64,000 nt of DNA, from contig NZ_SJSK01000002.1 of NCBI RefSeq assembly GCF_004331645.1, positions 868,001 to 932,000 of the forward strand. The letters are read 5' to 3'. The notes below the pieces were generated by a model. It was given only the letters and a program-made list of their open reading frames with translations, was not told the origin of the DNA and searched no databases. The translations under genes and the position numbers were made by a program. This document shows, piece by piece, positions 18,148 to 28,191 of the stretch. Numbering within the stretch: position 1 is the stretch's first letter; each line of letters begins with the position of its first letter. The stretch is from Pedobacter frigiditerrae (GTDB lineage Bacteria; Bacteroidota; Bacteroidia; Sphingobacteriales; Sphingobacteriaceae).

Positions 18148-21100
18148 ATGAATTTTTACATGACATTTAATAGCGGTAAAACAAGCCGTATTTATGCCAA
18201 AATATTATTGAAATTGAAACTAACGTTCATCATCTTATTTTCGTTTATCGTACAAGCCAGCGCAACCACTAGTTTTGCACAGATCACACTTAACGAGAAG
18301 GCCGTTCCACTAGAGCAAATCATACAAAAAATCAGTAAACAAACTGGGTATGATTTCTTTTTCAATGCAAACATGCTAAGCCTAGCCAAACCAGTTACGC
18401 TTAAGGTAAAAAATGCATCAATAGAAGATGTACTAAGGCTTTGTTTCGCCAACCAACCTCTAACTTATAAACTAGAAGAAAAAACCATCGTTTTACAATA
18501 CGCAACCAATCCTCCAAAAGAAAATAAGGAGAAAGACATTGTGGTTACTGGTAAAGTAATTGATGAAGATGGCAAACCGATTGTAGGCGCCTCAATTAGA
18601 GTAAATGGCACCAAGGATAAAGTTGCCATTACCGATAGTAAAGGCGAATTTAAAATAACCACAGCAACTGAAACTGATGTTCTAATCATCACCTATATTG
18701 GTTACAAAACTAAAGAGGTTAAAGCCAGTACCCAACCACTAACTATCAAACTAGAGGTTTCAGAAACTGAAATGAAAGACATAGTAGTTACAGGAACAGG
18801 AATTAACCGTAATAAAGATAGTTTTACAGGAACTACAGCCAAATTTACAGGAGATGACCTAAAAGCAGTTAGCAATAACAACATCATTCAAAGTCTTAGG
18901 TCATTAGACCCTTCCTTTCTCCAGATAGAAAATAACTTGGCTGGCTCTAATCCAAACGTAATGCCAGTAATTGAAGTTAGAGGTAAAAGCAGTATTCCAA
19001 GTACCACCCTGCGTGATCAATTTGGTGCCGACCCTAATCAGCCACTCTTCATCTTAGATGGTTTTCCCACTACCATACAAACCATTGTAGATTTAGACAT
19101 GAACAGAGTAGGTTCTGTAACCATACTTAAAGATGCAGCCTCTACAGCCCTATATGGTTCTCAAGCTTCTAACGGTGTAGTGGTTATCGAAACCATTAAA
19201 CCAAAGCCAGGCCAACTTAGCTTTTCTTATAGTCAAGATTTTAGGTTCGAAATGCCCGTTCTTTCTACCTATAACATGATGAATGCTACTGAGAAATTAG
19301 AATTTGAGCGCTTATCTGGTCGTTACATCCCAAGTACTGCAGGCCAACCTGATCAAGAGATTTACTTAGATCAACTTTATAATGCCCACCTTGCCAACGT
19401 GAGGAAAGGTATCGACAGCTATTGGTTAAGCGAACCTGTTCAAAATGGTTATTCTACCAACTCTTCAATCAGCGCATCTGGCGGAGACAATGCTTTTACC
19501 TATGGCGTTGGCATGAACTATAGAATTGGTGAAGGTACGATGAAAGGTGTAGGAACAGATATTGGTGGAGGTTCTACAACAGCTTCAGGAAGAGATACCT
19601 ATAGTGGTAGCATTAATTTAACCTATCGAAAAAATAATTTCAACATCAACAACATTACTTACATCAGAGGTTATTCTAGTACAGAATCTCCTTATGGCAA
19701 TTTCTCAACATGGGTAAATACTAATCCATATTATGAAAAATCAATGAATAGGTATCTTGAGGAATCGAGAACCAGTAATGGACTTACCTTACAGGTGAGT
19801 AATCCATTATTTGATGCCATGCAACCACAGTATAACAGGACAAAGAACTTAGAAGTTCAGAATAACTTAAACCTTAATTACGACATTAATGACGTACTAA
19901 AGTTAACTGGTGGGTTACAAATTACAAAGGGAAATACCAGCACCGAAGTTTATAAATCGCCAGACATGAGCGCATTTATCAATACACCAACCTTAAGGAA
20001 GGGAAAATATACAGATACCAGGGCTAGTAACTTTTCTTATCAGGCCAACTTAATGTTAACGTATCATAAGGTGTTAGCAGAAGACCACATCATCAATGCC
20101 AACTTCAGAAATACGGTATCAGAAAGTGAAAACAGAAGTTATAGCAGTGTAGCTGAAGGTTTTCCAGCAGGAAATTTAGGTAATCCTAGATTTGCCTATA
20201 GCTATATGGAAGGTGGAGCCCCAACCGCTTCAAGTAATGTTTTCAGAACACTAAACAGTACGGTATCTGTTAACTATTCTTATCAAAACAAATACCTATT
20301 TGATGCACTTTACCGCCTCGATGGTTCTACATCTTATGGTAGCAACAACCAATTCTCTCCATATTATTCATTCGGATTGGGATGGAACCTCCATAATGAA
20401 GAGTTTATCAAAAGCAAGAGTTGGATCAATACATTAAGATTAACGGCTAACGTTGGAATTACTGGTAATCAGAATTTTGCCAATATCAGCTCACTTTCTG
20501 TATATAACTATAACAGTAATACAAACTATAATGTATTTGGTCAAGGAGTAAGTTTAACAACCTTGGGCAATCCAAACTTGGAGCCACAAAAAACGCGTCA
20601 AATAAGCAGTTCATTAGAATTTACCTTGTTCAAAAACAGATTTACAGGTTATGTTAATGCTTATGACAAAAGTACAAACCCGTTAATTGTTCCAGTAGAT
20701 TTACCATCATCTACAGGGGTGTTTAATTACCCATATAATGTTGGTAGTTTAACTTATAGAGGTATCGAAGCTAAGTTTACTTATTTCCCTGTTTACAATT
20801 TGGCCGAGCGCATTACTTGGAGTGTTGGCATATTTGGCTCTATGTATAAGAGCAAATATGGAGATATCGGGAACTCGTTAACCTCCCTGAACAAACAACA
20901 AGAAAATAACAAAACCACTGTTAGGTATCAAGACGGCTATAGTGCCGAAGCCATTTGGGCCATTAAATCAATGGGCATTGATCCTGCTACCGGAAGAGAG
21001 GTTTTCTTAACTAAAGACGGACAGTATACTTTTGACTACGCTACGGCAAACATTGTTAATGTGGGCAATACAACACCGGTGGTTGAAGGAGTGGTTTCTA

Positions 21101-21537
21101 ACAACTTAAGGTATAAAAGCTTTTCATTGGGCTTTAGCTTACGTTATAAATTAGGTGGCGATGTATTCAATTCGGCATTGTTTGACAAAGTAGAAAACAT
21201 CAGCTTTGTTAGCGTTAACAATAACCAAGATAAACGTGCCCTTTACGACAGGTGGAAAAACCCTGGCGACTTAGCACAGTTTAAAGGTATTTCTCAAACC
21301 GCAACCACGCCAATTTCTTCACGCTTTGTGCAAAAAGAAAATGCCTTAACCATTGAGTCTGTAAATATCGGCTACCTTTTAGACAATTCTAAATGGGTAA
21401 AAAGCTTAGGACTTAGAAGCCTACAACTTAACGCATTTACAAACGACTTCTACACCCTATCCAATGTAAGAAGGGAACGTGGTATAAATTATCCTTATGC
21501 TCAAACGATTGCTTTTTCTTTAAAAGCCTCATTTTAA
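18148..21537 (+). CDS. SusC/RagA TonB-dependent outer-membrane transporter with STN signalling domain
   Basis: The 1129-residue protein has an N-terminal membrane-like signal peptide ending in TTSFAQ, an STN domain (about residues 48-105, PLEQIIQKISKQTGYDFFF), a CarboxypepD-reg-like beta domain (about 130-205, VVTGKVIDEDGKPIVGASI), a plug domain (about 210-340, with DIVVTGTGI and FILDGFPT) and a large beta barrel ending in FSLKASF. It imports a bound nutrient through the outer membrane with TonB energy, together with the SusD protein encoded 11 bases downstream. The STN domain fits the upstream sigma and FecR pair as a trans-envelope switch. No glycosidase is in the operon, so the cargo may not be a polysaccharide. 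Confidence 0.97.
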   Translation: MNFYMTFNSGKTSRIYAKILLKLKLTFIILFSFIVQASATTSFAQITLNEKAVPLEQIIQKISKQTGYDFFFNANMLSLAKPVTLKVKNASIEDVLRLCFANQPLTYKLEEKTIVLQYATNPPKENKEKDIVVTGKVIDEDGKPIVGASIRVNGTKDKVAITDSKGEFKITTATETDVLIITYIGYKTKEVKASTQPLTIKLEVSETEMKDIVVTGTGINRNKDSFTGTTAKFTGDDLKAVSNNNIIQSLRSLDPSFLQIENNLAGSNPNVMPVIEVRGKSSIPSTTLRDQFGADPNQPLFILDGFPTTIQTIVDLDMNRVGSVTILKDAASTALYGSQASNGVVVIETIKPKPGQLSFSYSQDFRFEMPVLSTYNMMNATEKLEFERLSGRYIPSTAGQPDQEIYLDQLYNAHLANVRKGIDSYWLSEPVQNGYSTNSSISASGGDNAFTYGVGMNYRIGEGTMKGVGTDIGGGSTTASGRDTYSGSINLTYRKNNFNINNITYIRGYSSTESPYGNFSTWVNTNPYYEKSMNRYLEESRTSNGLTLQVSNPLFDAMQPQYNRTKNLEVQNNLNLNYDINDVLKLTGGLQITKGNTSTEVYKSPDMSAFINTPTLRKGKYTDTRASNFSYQANLMLTYHKVLAEDHIINANFRNTVSESENRSYSSVAEGFPAGNLGNPRFAYSYMEGGAPTASSNVFRTLNSTVSVNYSYQNKYLFDALYRLDGSTSYGSNNQFSPYYSFGLGWNLHNEEFIKSKSWINTLRLTANVGITGNQNFANISSLSVYNYNSNTNYNVFGQGVSLTTLGNPNLEPQKTRQISSSLEFTLFKNRFTGYVNAYDKSTNPLIVPVDLPSSTGVFNYPYNVGSLTYRGIEAKFTYFPVYNLAERITWSVGIFGSMYKSKYGDIGNSLTSLNKQQENNKTTVRYQDGYSAEAIWAIKSMGIDPATGREVFLTKDGQYTFDYATANIVNVGNTTPVVEGVVSNNLRYKSFSLGFSLRYKLGGDVFNSALFDKVENISFVSVNNNQDKRALYDRWKNPGDLAQFKGISQTATTPISSRFVQKENALTIESVNIGYLLDNSKWVKSLGLRSLQLNAFTNDFYTLSNVRRERGINYPYAQTIAFSLKASF

Positions 21538-21548
21538 AAAACATCAAA

Positions 21549-22979
21549 ATGAAAAAGAATTTTATCAAAATAGTAGCATTTGTAGCATTAACAATTACAG
21601 TGTTTACTTCATGTAAAAAGTTTTTGGATGTACAACCAGAAGACAAGGTTTTAGAAACTCAGCTGTTCAGCACCAAACTAGGTGTACAATCTGTACTAAA
21701 TGGTTTATACATCAACTTGGCTAAAAACGAATTGTATGGCGATCAAATGTCGCTTTCTACCATAGAAATTTTAGCACAGCGTTATAACATTCCAAGCACA
21801 CACAGTTTAACCAAGATGGCTACCTACGTGTATAACGAATCACCAACAAATACTAGGTTAGAGAGCATTTGGACAGCAGCGTACGCTAACATCCTGAACA
21901 TTAATGCCTTTCTAGAGAACATAGAAAAATACAAGGGAGCAGTAGACCCAAGTACAGAAGCCATCTTTAAGGGAGAAGCTTTAGCCATGCGTGCTTACCT
22001 CCATTTCGATTTATTGCGTCTTTATGGCCCTAGATATAGTACTGTTGATTCCACTAAACAAAGTTTACCATATTATGAGGGAAGTAAATCGAGCATCAAC
22101 CCGCTATTGCCTGCCAATGAGTACATGGTTAAGGTATTAAAAGACCTTTCAGATGCAGAAAATTTATTACAGGCAGATCCAATTATTACTGGTGGGGTTA
22201 ATACAGCAAGCGCAACCGATGTGGCCGACTTTTTAAAGAGTAACAGGAACTTGAGGTTTAACTATTATGCCGTAAAAGGCCTTCAAGCGAGAGTTTATCT
22301 GTATAGAGGCAATAAGATTGGGGCTTCGCAAGCAGCAAAAGTGGTTATCGCGGCAGTAGATAAATTTAAATGGACAACCACCGCTAATGCCTTAAACGAA
22401 AAAGTTAATCCAGATCGAACATTTAGTACCGAAATGATATTTGGTGTCATGAATACACAGCTTTATACCAGATACACCGCCATATTTGACCCAAGCGTGG
22501 CTGATGCAAGCATCTTAGCACCATTACCTGCCAGGTTAGCTACGGTATACGAATCAAATGACAACGATTACCGTTATAACCTCAATTGGCAAATTCCTTC
22601 AACAGGGGTAAAAAGTTACCGTACATTTTACAAATATGCTGATGTGGTAGACAAAACGAAAACCTTTAGGTTTACCATTCCATTACTTAAAATTAGCGAA
22701 ATGTATTACATCGCAGCCGAAACCGAACCTGTTGCCGCCGATGGAATTAACTACCTCAATGTGGTAAGATTGAACCGAAACCTGATTAACCTTCTTCCAA
22801 CTGCAGTGATAAACACCGAGTTGCAAAAAGAATACCAGAAGGAGTTTTTTGGAGAAGGACAACTTTTCTTTTACTATAAAAGAAGAAATATTACTTCTGT
22901 AGGTAACGGATCAAGTACAGCTAATATCATCATTAACTACGCTGTTCCATTACCTCTTTCAGAAAGTCAATATCGTTAA
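21549..22979 (+). CDS. SusD/RagB-family nutrient-binding lipoprotein
   Basis: The 476-residue protein has a lipoprotein signal (VFTSC followed by KKFLDVQPEDK, the classic SusD start). EAIFKGEALAMRAYLHFDLLRLYG and LKISEMYYIAAETEP are family landmarks. The end, NYAVPLPLSESQYR, resembles the usual IPLP-type terminus. It forms the lid of the SusC channel encoded just before it. The small lipoproteins that follow are typical companions in Pedobacter-like genomes. The substrate is unknown. Confidence 0.95.
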   Translation: MKKNFIKIVAFVALTITVFTSCKKFLDVQPEDKVLETQLFSTKLGVQSVLNGLYINLAKNELYGDQMSLSTIEILAQRYNIPSTHSLTKMATYVYNESPTNTRLESIWTAAYANILNINAFLENIEKYKGAVDPSTEAIFKGEALAMRAYLHFDLLRLYGPRYSTVDSTKQSLPYYEGSKSSINPLLPANEYMVKVLKDLSDAENLLQADPIITGGVNTASATDVADFLKSNRNLRFNYYAVKGLQARVYLYRGNKIGASQAAKVVIAAVDKFKWTTTANALNEKVNPDRTFSTEMIFGVMNTQLYTRYTAIFDPSVADASILAPLPARLATVYESNDNDYRYNLNWQIPSTGVKSYRTFYKYADVVDKTKTFRFTIPLLKISEMYYIAAETEPVAADGINYLNVVRLNRNLINLLPTAVINTELQKEYQKEFFGEGQLFFYYKRRNITSVGNGSSTANIIINYAVPLPLSESQYR

Positions 22980-22996
22980 CCCTTAAACTAAACGCA

Positions 22997-23758
22997 ATGA
23001 AAAAAAATATAGCTTATATAATTGCTTTGGTAATTATATCGTTAAGCATCTCTTGTAAAAAACCACTCGATACTTATTCGGGAGAAAATTCTATTTATTT
23101 CTATGATGCAGGCAGGCTTCCTGTTTATACCGGAGAGCCTATAAAAGATTCAACAAATATATCTTTTAGTCTTGCCAAAAGCCAAGATTCGACCATGAAT
23201 ATGATTATAGCTGCCATTGGTCCAGTTTCAGATAAAGATAGGCCCTATAAACTGGAGCTTAATCCAAACTCTACAGCCATTGCAGGAGTTCATTATACCA
23301 TCTTGAATACTTCTTTCCAGATCAAAAAGAACAAAACTTTAGACACGGTAAAAATTAAGTTTTTTAGAAAGGCAGAAATGCAAACGAATACATTTTTGCT
23401 AAGCTTCGACTTAAAAGCCAACGAGAATTTTGTAACCACCTTTAATAATAAAATAGCGAACACTACTACTGGCAGAATCCATTCTTTTGTAACCTACAGG
23501 TGGTTTGTTAATGACATCATTAAAAAACCTGCAAGATGGCTAGATGGATATCTAGGTGTTTTTACTCGTAAAAAATTAAACTTAATGATAACTGTTTTAG
23601 GAGTAGACCCAGCCTATTTAGACACCAGCGTATCCATTGCCGAAACATTGGCCTATGGCAAGTTCATGCAGCGTTACCTAAATGAACAAAGAGCATTGGG
23701 GAATAACATTTTAGAAGATGATGGTAGTGTAATGATCATGGGTTCATCAGCACAATAA
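22997..23758 (+). CDS. DUF4843-like lipoprotein of a SusCD operon
   Basis: The 253-residue protein has a lipoprotein signal (SLSISC, then KKPLDTYSGENSIYFYD). The SIYFYDAGR segment and the beta-rich middle (DRPYKLELNPNSTAIAGVHYTI) match the DUF4843 group, small surface lipoproteins found next to SusCD pairs. The gene is 17 bases after the SusD gene and 14 before a PKD-like lipoprotein gene. It may be an extra surface subunit of the importer; its actual function is not known. Confidence 0.82.
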   Translation: MKKNIAYIIALVIISLSISCKKPLDTYSGENSIYFYDAGRLPVYTGEPIKDSTNISFSLAKSQDSTMNMIIAAIGPVSDKDRPYKLELNPNSTAIAGVHYTILNTSFQIKKNKTLDTVKIKFFRKAEMQTNTFLLSFDLKANENFVTTFNNKIANTTTGRIHSFVTYRWFVNDIIKKPARWLDGYLGVFTRKKLNLMITVLGVDPAYLDTSVSIAETLAYGKFMQRYLNEQRALGNNILEDDGSVMIMGSSAQ

Positions 23759-23772
23759 TTAAAACAAAAGTT

Positions 23773-25293
23773 ATGAAATTAAATATATATTATAAAGTAT
23801 TCGTTGTTTTAATGGCAATGGTACTTATAGGGGCTTGTAAGAAAGACCTTGGAAATTATAACTATAATGAAATTAATCAACTTGCAGACGTTAGCGGCTT
23901 ACCAAAAGAAGTGAGTGCTATTTTTGGAAAAAACATCCTATTAAAACCTGAATTCAAATTTACACAAGATGCGGGCACAGATGATGCTAAATATAGTTAT
24001 GAATGGATTTATATTGGGCCAAATGGCTTAGGTGGATCTAAACAATTTACTTTAGCCACCACACGCAACCTCGACATGAAAGTAAACATTGTTGCAGGTA
24101 CTTATACCGCCTATTATAACATTACCGATAAAACATCTGGCGTTAAGTATGCCTATAAGTTTACTCTTAAGGTAGTTAATGAAATTAATGAAGGCTGGAT
24201 CATAATGTGTGATTTTAATGGAGGTGCCAGAGTTGATATGCTTTCTTTAAATACTACAACAGGCACCTTTGATTTGATTATTGACTTATTAGCCACCACT
24301 GGTTCGCAATTGAAATTAGAAGGGAAACCAGTAATGACATATACTTATCCCACAGGACTTTTAATTGGACCAGATGCCATTAGTTATGGTTTGTATTTTG
24401 GGACAGATAGCTATACCACCAAGGTAGATCCAAATTCTTTTAAATGGACTAGCACCATGGGTTTAACTTATGAAATGTTTGGCGTTATCCCTGCTGGCTT
24501 TTATGCTGATGTAATTAAGATGGCTTCTGGGAGCTCGTCTTTCATGATTGGTAAAGAAAATGCATATTATTACGACCGAGCACAAAACATCTATTACTCA
24601 GCACCCATTAATTACATTAATAGCGAACAAAAAGAATTTAAGGTAGCGCCATTTATCGCAAGCAATCATAGCAGTTTCCAATATGCTAACTTTTACGATA
24701 AAACCAATCAAAGGTTTGTTAAATACACCAACGGGCAAGCTACCTGTACCGCCATCCCAGACCCATCAGCAGCTACTAAAAAATTCAGCTTTAGCACAGG
24801 TATGGATTTGGCTTATATGCAGTGGGTGCCATTTAATGGTGGCGAAATATTTGGTATCCTTAAAGGTACTGGCACCACTCGCTTTTTGGCCAGATTTAAT
24901 CCAGCCAACAATGTGCAATCTTATTACGATGAAATAACAGGCACAGGCATTGGTAATGCTGATTTTTATGCAGTTAGTCCAAATTTAGGCTATATTTTTT
25001 ATGCGGTGGGTAGCAAGATTTACGAATACGACATGATTCTTAAAACCTCAAAACTGATGCTAGAATTAGGCAGCAAGAAAATATCGTATTTCGGCTTTTA
25101 TGATTTTAAGAGTACAACAAAATACCCAGGTAGCAACAACTTAATGGTGGGTAGTTACGATACTAATTTACCTGCAGGTGCCGATGGTAGCTTAAACATC
25201 TACACCGTGCCGCCAGTAAATGGCGACTTGGTATTAGACAAAAGTTATTCAGGTTTCGGAAGGATAAAAAGCTTAACCTACAGAGAGAGATAA
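23773..25293 (+). CDS. PKD-like family lipoprotein
   Basis: The 506-residue protein has a lipoprotein signal ending in LIGAC followed by KKDLGNYNYNEIN, then a PKD-like beta domain (about residues 45-140, SYEWIYIGPNGLGGSKQF). The C-terminal 350 residues may form a propeller-like beta structure (repeated strands such as WIIMCDFNGG and GEIFGILKG). Such lipoproteins commonly follow DUF4843 genes in SusCD operons. It is probably displayed at the cell surface beside the transporter. The substrate cannot be inferred. Confidence 0.8.
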   Translation: MKLNIYYKVFVVLMAMVLIGACKKDLGNYNYNEINQLADVSGLPKEVSAIFGKNILLKPEFKFTQDAGTDDAKYSYEWIYIGPNGLGGSKQFTLATTRNLDMKVNIVAGTYTAYYNITDKTSGVKYAYKFTLKVVNEINEGWIIMCDFNGGARVDMLSLNTTTGTFDLIIDLLATTGSQLKLEGKPVMTYTYPTGLLIGPDAISYGLYFGTDSYTTKVDPNSFKWTSTMGLTYEMFGVIPAGFYADVIKMASGSSSFMIGKENAYYYDRAQNIYYSAPINYINSEQKEFKVAPFIASNHSSFQYANFYDKTNQRFVKYTNGQATCTAIPDPSAATKKFSFSTGMDLAYMQWVPFNGGEIFGILKGTGTTRFLARFNPANNVQSYYDEITGTGIGNADFYAVSPNLGYIFYAVGSKIYEYDMILKTSKLMLELGSKKISYFGFYDFKSTTKYPGSNNLMVGSYDTNLPAGADGSLNIYTVPPVNGDLVLDKSYSGFGRIKSLTYRER

Positions 25294-25309
25294 TCAACCA
25301 CAAAATTAC

Positions 25310-25337
25310 GTTGCACGATGCAAAAACATCGTGCAAC
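25310..25337 (+). promoter_or_regulatory. Perfect 11-bp hairpin between the PKD-like and TlpA genes
   Basis: GTTGCACGATG and CATCGTGCAAC enclose CAAAAA. No T run follows, so it is more likely an RNA-stabilising or processing element than a terminator. It ends 16 bases before the ATG of the TlpA-like gene. Confidence 0.55.
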
Positions 25338-25353
25338 ATTTAAACACATCACA

Positions 25354-26742
25354 ATGAACATCAAAAAATTAGGTGCCGTATTATGCTTTGCATTTGCTGC
25401 ACTAGGAGCCAACGCACAACAAGGCGTTGAAGTAACCGGAAAACTAAAATTTTCTAAACCACGTACCGTAAAGCTATTTGCAGTTAACGAAGGTAAAACA
25501 ACAGAAATTGCTACCATCATCCCTTCTAAAACTGGCGATTTTGGCTTCCATTTTTTTCCAGATTATGAGGGACTATACGTAATTGGTACAGGTACCACCA
25601 TCAATGGAGCAGATAATTACAAGTTCTATTTCAAAGGGGGCGATAAATTATCAATGATCATTAACGATTCTACCTACGTATTAAATGGCAAATTAAATAC
25701 CAAAGAAAATGTAGTTTTATCTCAATGGCATGACCTTACCTATACTATAGAACGCAAGTCGGTTAACTTCATGAAAGTGGGAAATAGCACGTTTTTAGAT
25801 TTCTTCCCTGAGTTTGAAGAGGTCTACGCCAAATCTAAAACTTTCTTAAACGGTAAAGCCACTGGCAACATCAAGTTTGATGCACAGGTAAAAGACATCC
25901 TTAAATTAGATTTAGCCACTTATGCCACTACTTTTTTAAATACACCACGTAGTGCACATCCTTCTGTTGAAGAATATATTGATTACTATAGCACATTAAA
26001 AGCCGAAGACTTCAGTAAAAATGCCAGCTTAACTTATAATTATCCTTGGGGGTCACGTTTAATTTCTTCCATTATCTTGGTCAATATGCGCCAGAGGGAT
26101 ATTAAATTCTTACCTGGTTTACCTGGTTTAAAAAACCAATTAGATATGGTAGTAAGCGATACCCTAAAGGGAGATTTGATATTAGACAGAGCAGCTAGCT
26201 ATAAAAATTACGATGATTACATCACTCTTAAAAATGAATACGGCAAGTATGTAATTACCAAAGGCCAAAAGCAAAGGGACATGGACATCTTAACGCCATT
26301 AGCAACCTTAAAACCTGGTGATGCCGCACTTAATTTTTCTTACGCTGATAAAGATGGTAAAACCGTAACCTTGGCTAGCCTAAAAGGCAAGGTGGTATTG
26401 GTTGATGTTTGGGCAACTTGGTGCGGTCCTTGCCTTGGCGAAATCCCAAGTCTTAAAAAGTTAGAAGAAGAAATGAAAGGTAAAGATGTTCAAATCATCA
26501 GCCTTTCTACAGACGACCCAAAGGACAAGGAAAAATGGCAAAAAATGATCAAGGATAAAGAATTAGGTGGTATGCAATTATGGGCTGGCGGACCAGGCAA
26601 TGATTTCTCTAAATACTACAAGGTAAACACCATCCCTCGTTTTTTGGTATTTGATAAAAATGGAAAAATTGTAAGTGTAGACTCTCCAAGACCATCAGAT
26701 CCTCGATTAAAAACTTTATTAGAAAAAGAATTAGCAAAATAA
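25354..26742 (+). CDS. TlpA-like disulfide reductase, exported
   Basis: I take the ATG at 25354, which gives the signal peptide MNIKKLGAVLCFAFAALGANA; the earlier ATG at 25318 lies inside a hairpin. The mature protein has an N-terminal DUF4369-like beta domain, a helical middle and a C-terminal thioredoxin domain with the redox motif WATWCGPCLGE and the cis-proline region VNTIPRFLVFD. It would reduce disulfides in the periplasm or on surface partners. It belongs to the SusCD operon, a common association in this family. Whether it acts on the transporter, the lipoproteins or the imported substrate is unknown. Confidence 0.88.
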   Translation: MNIKKLGAVLCFAFAALGANAQQGVEVTGKLKFSKPRTVKLFAVNEGKTTEIATIIPSKTGDFGFHFFPDYEGLYVIGTGTTINGADNYKFYFKGGDKLSMIINDSTYVLNGKLNTKENVVLSQWHDLTYTIERKSVNFMKVGNSTFLDFFPEFEEVYAKSKTFLNGKATGNIKFDAQVKDILKLDLATYATTFLNTPRSAHPSVEEYIDYYSTLKAEDFSKNASLTYNYPWGSRLISSIILVNMRQRDIKFLPGLPGLKNQLDMVVSDTLKGDLILDRAASYKNYDDYITLKNEYGKYVITKGQKQRDMDILTPLATLKPGDAALNFSYADKDGKTVTLASLKGKVVLVDVWATWCGPCLGEIPSLKKLEEEMKGKDVQIISLSTDDPKDKEKWQKMIKDKELGGMQLWAGGPGNDFSKYYKVNTIPRFLVFDKNGKIVSVDSPRPSDPRLKTLLEKELAK

Positions 26743-26749
26743 GGGAATT

Positions 26750-26804
26750 AACCACATAGACAGACATATAGAGGTTAACCCTTCAACTACCTGTCTATGT
26801 GGTT
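26750..26804 (+). terminator. Long hairpin after the TlpA-like gene
   Basis: AACCACATAGACAG (26750-26763) and CTGTCTATGTGGTT (26791-26804) are perfect 14-bp arms. The loop contains the small palindrome GGTTAACC. A weak T run (TTTT) follows, so partial termination before the protease gene is likely. Confidence 0.65.
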
Positions 26805-26836
26805 TTAAAAAACCAAAAACATCTTCATTTAAATTT

Positions 26837-28003
26837 ATGGTAAACATTAAACACACAATGCTTTTTTGCATTGTCCTGCTATTCTTATTGCCTAAAACTA
26901 ATGCGCAAACACCTGTTGCCGTTATTCCTTTCGAGCCCTATAACGAGTCTATTGTTTTACATGTTAAGTTAAATAACAACCCAAGGGTGTTACGTCTATT
27001 GTTTGATACCGGAGCCGATGGCATGGCTGTTACCCAAGCACTAGCAGACACACTTGGTTTAAAGGTAAGCAGGCAACAAAACACCTCTGTGGTGGGCGGC
27101 AATATGCAAATCTCTATTTCTGCTGGCAATGATGTAACCCTAGGTTCCTTTACCTTAAAAAACCAAAGCATTGCCTTGTTTAAAGATATGGGCAAAGAGC
27201 TTGATGGCATTATTGGCAATACCATGACAAGGCAATACATCACCAAAATAGATTTCGACAAGAAAGAATTGAGCTTGTACAATTTCGATAATTACGCTTA
27301 TGAAAAAGGTGGCACAGCCATACCCATTAACATGACGGGTGTGTTCATCATTCCCGGCACCGTTGCCATCAATGCAGACAAACCTTATACAGGTAATTTT
27401 GTGTTTGATACGGGAGCTGCCTATCACCTGATCTGTTTTAGGCCCTTCGTTAGACAAAATCGTTTGCTAGTAGGTGGTTTCAAGCCAGAGTATCAAGCCA
27501 GCACCACCAGCATGGGTATCTCCTCACCTACCTTTAATGGCAAGGCAGCTAGTTTTTCTTTTGCAAATACCAAAGCTATAACCAATATGCTGGTAACCCT
27601 AATGGCGGGTGGTGGACAGAACGAAAGCTGGAAACCAGGCTTTGATGGTTCCATAGGTATGCGATTAATTTACCGTTACAATTTCACCATTAACCTTCAA
27701 AAAAAAGAAATATACCTCACACCAAATAAAAATGCTTCCCATCCCCTTGATTTTATTTTAGGGGGTTATGCCTTTGGTTTTAACCTAAAAGGAGAACTAG
27801 CCATGCAAAACTCAAGTACACACCATCCAGATCAAAAAATTAAGGAAAATACTATTATCACCAGTATCAATGGGATAACAGCCCAGACTATTCTCAATAA
27901 CCCAGAAGCCTTAAAACGTTTGTTGGATTCAGCAGCAGGCACAAAGTTATCTATCATGTATAAAAATGGGCAACAGTTGTTAACTGAAATCATTACTAAA
28001 TAA
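26837..28003 (+). CDS. Retropepsin-like aspartyl protease with C-terminal PDZ-like domain
   Basis: The 388-residue protein has a signal peptide (MVNIKHTMLFCIVLLFLLPKTNA). Two aspartyl-protease half-domains follow, each with a catalytic DTGA: LLFDTGADGMA and FVFDTGAAYHL. They are joined by beta strands with GGNMQ and the DGIIGNT flap-like region. A PDZ-like segment is near the end (IKENTIITSINGITAQTIL). It probably cleaves or binds peptides in the periplasm or at the outer membrane. It is the last gene before a terminator and, with the TlpA protein and no glycosidase, hints at peptide rather than sugar use by this locus. Confidence 0.85.
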   Translation: MVNIKHTMLFCIVLLFLLPKTNAQTPVAVIPFEPYNESIVLHVKLNNNPRVLRLLFDTGADGMAVTQALADTLGLKVSRQQNTSVVGGNMQISISAGNDVTLGSFTLKNQSIALFKDMGKELDGIIGNTMTRQYITKIDFDKKELSLYNFDNYAYEKGGTAIPINMTGVFIIPGTVAINADKPYTGNFVFDTGAAYHLICFRPFVRQNRLLVGGFKPEYQASTTSMGISSPTFNGKAASFSFANTKAITNMLVTLMAGGGQNESWKPGFDGSIGMRLIYRYNFTINLQKKEIYLTPNKNASHPLDFILGGYAFGFNLKGELAMQNSSTHHPDQKIKENTIITSINGITAQTILNNPEALKRLLDSAAGTKLSIMYKNGQQLLTEIITK

Positions 28004-28159
28004 TTAGAAAGCATTGTCATCCGATGGGTATAAAGCAACCTGCAAATCTCATCTGTTAACTAAGAAGTTATATCTCCAAACCATATTTGTGGCACTTATG
28101 CTCACACAAAGAGACACCAACAATGGATGTTGTTGATTAGTTAGAAACAGTTAATTACT

Positions 28160-28191
28160 AAATGGGCTTGATAATTTATCAGCCCATTTTT
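28160..28191 (+). terminator. Intrinsic terminator of the SusCD operon
   Basis: AAATGGGCT and AGCCCATTT enclose a 12-base loop (with its own GATAA/TTATC pairing) and end in a T-rich tail. Confidence 0.85.
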
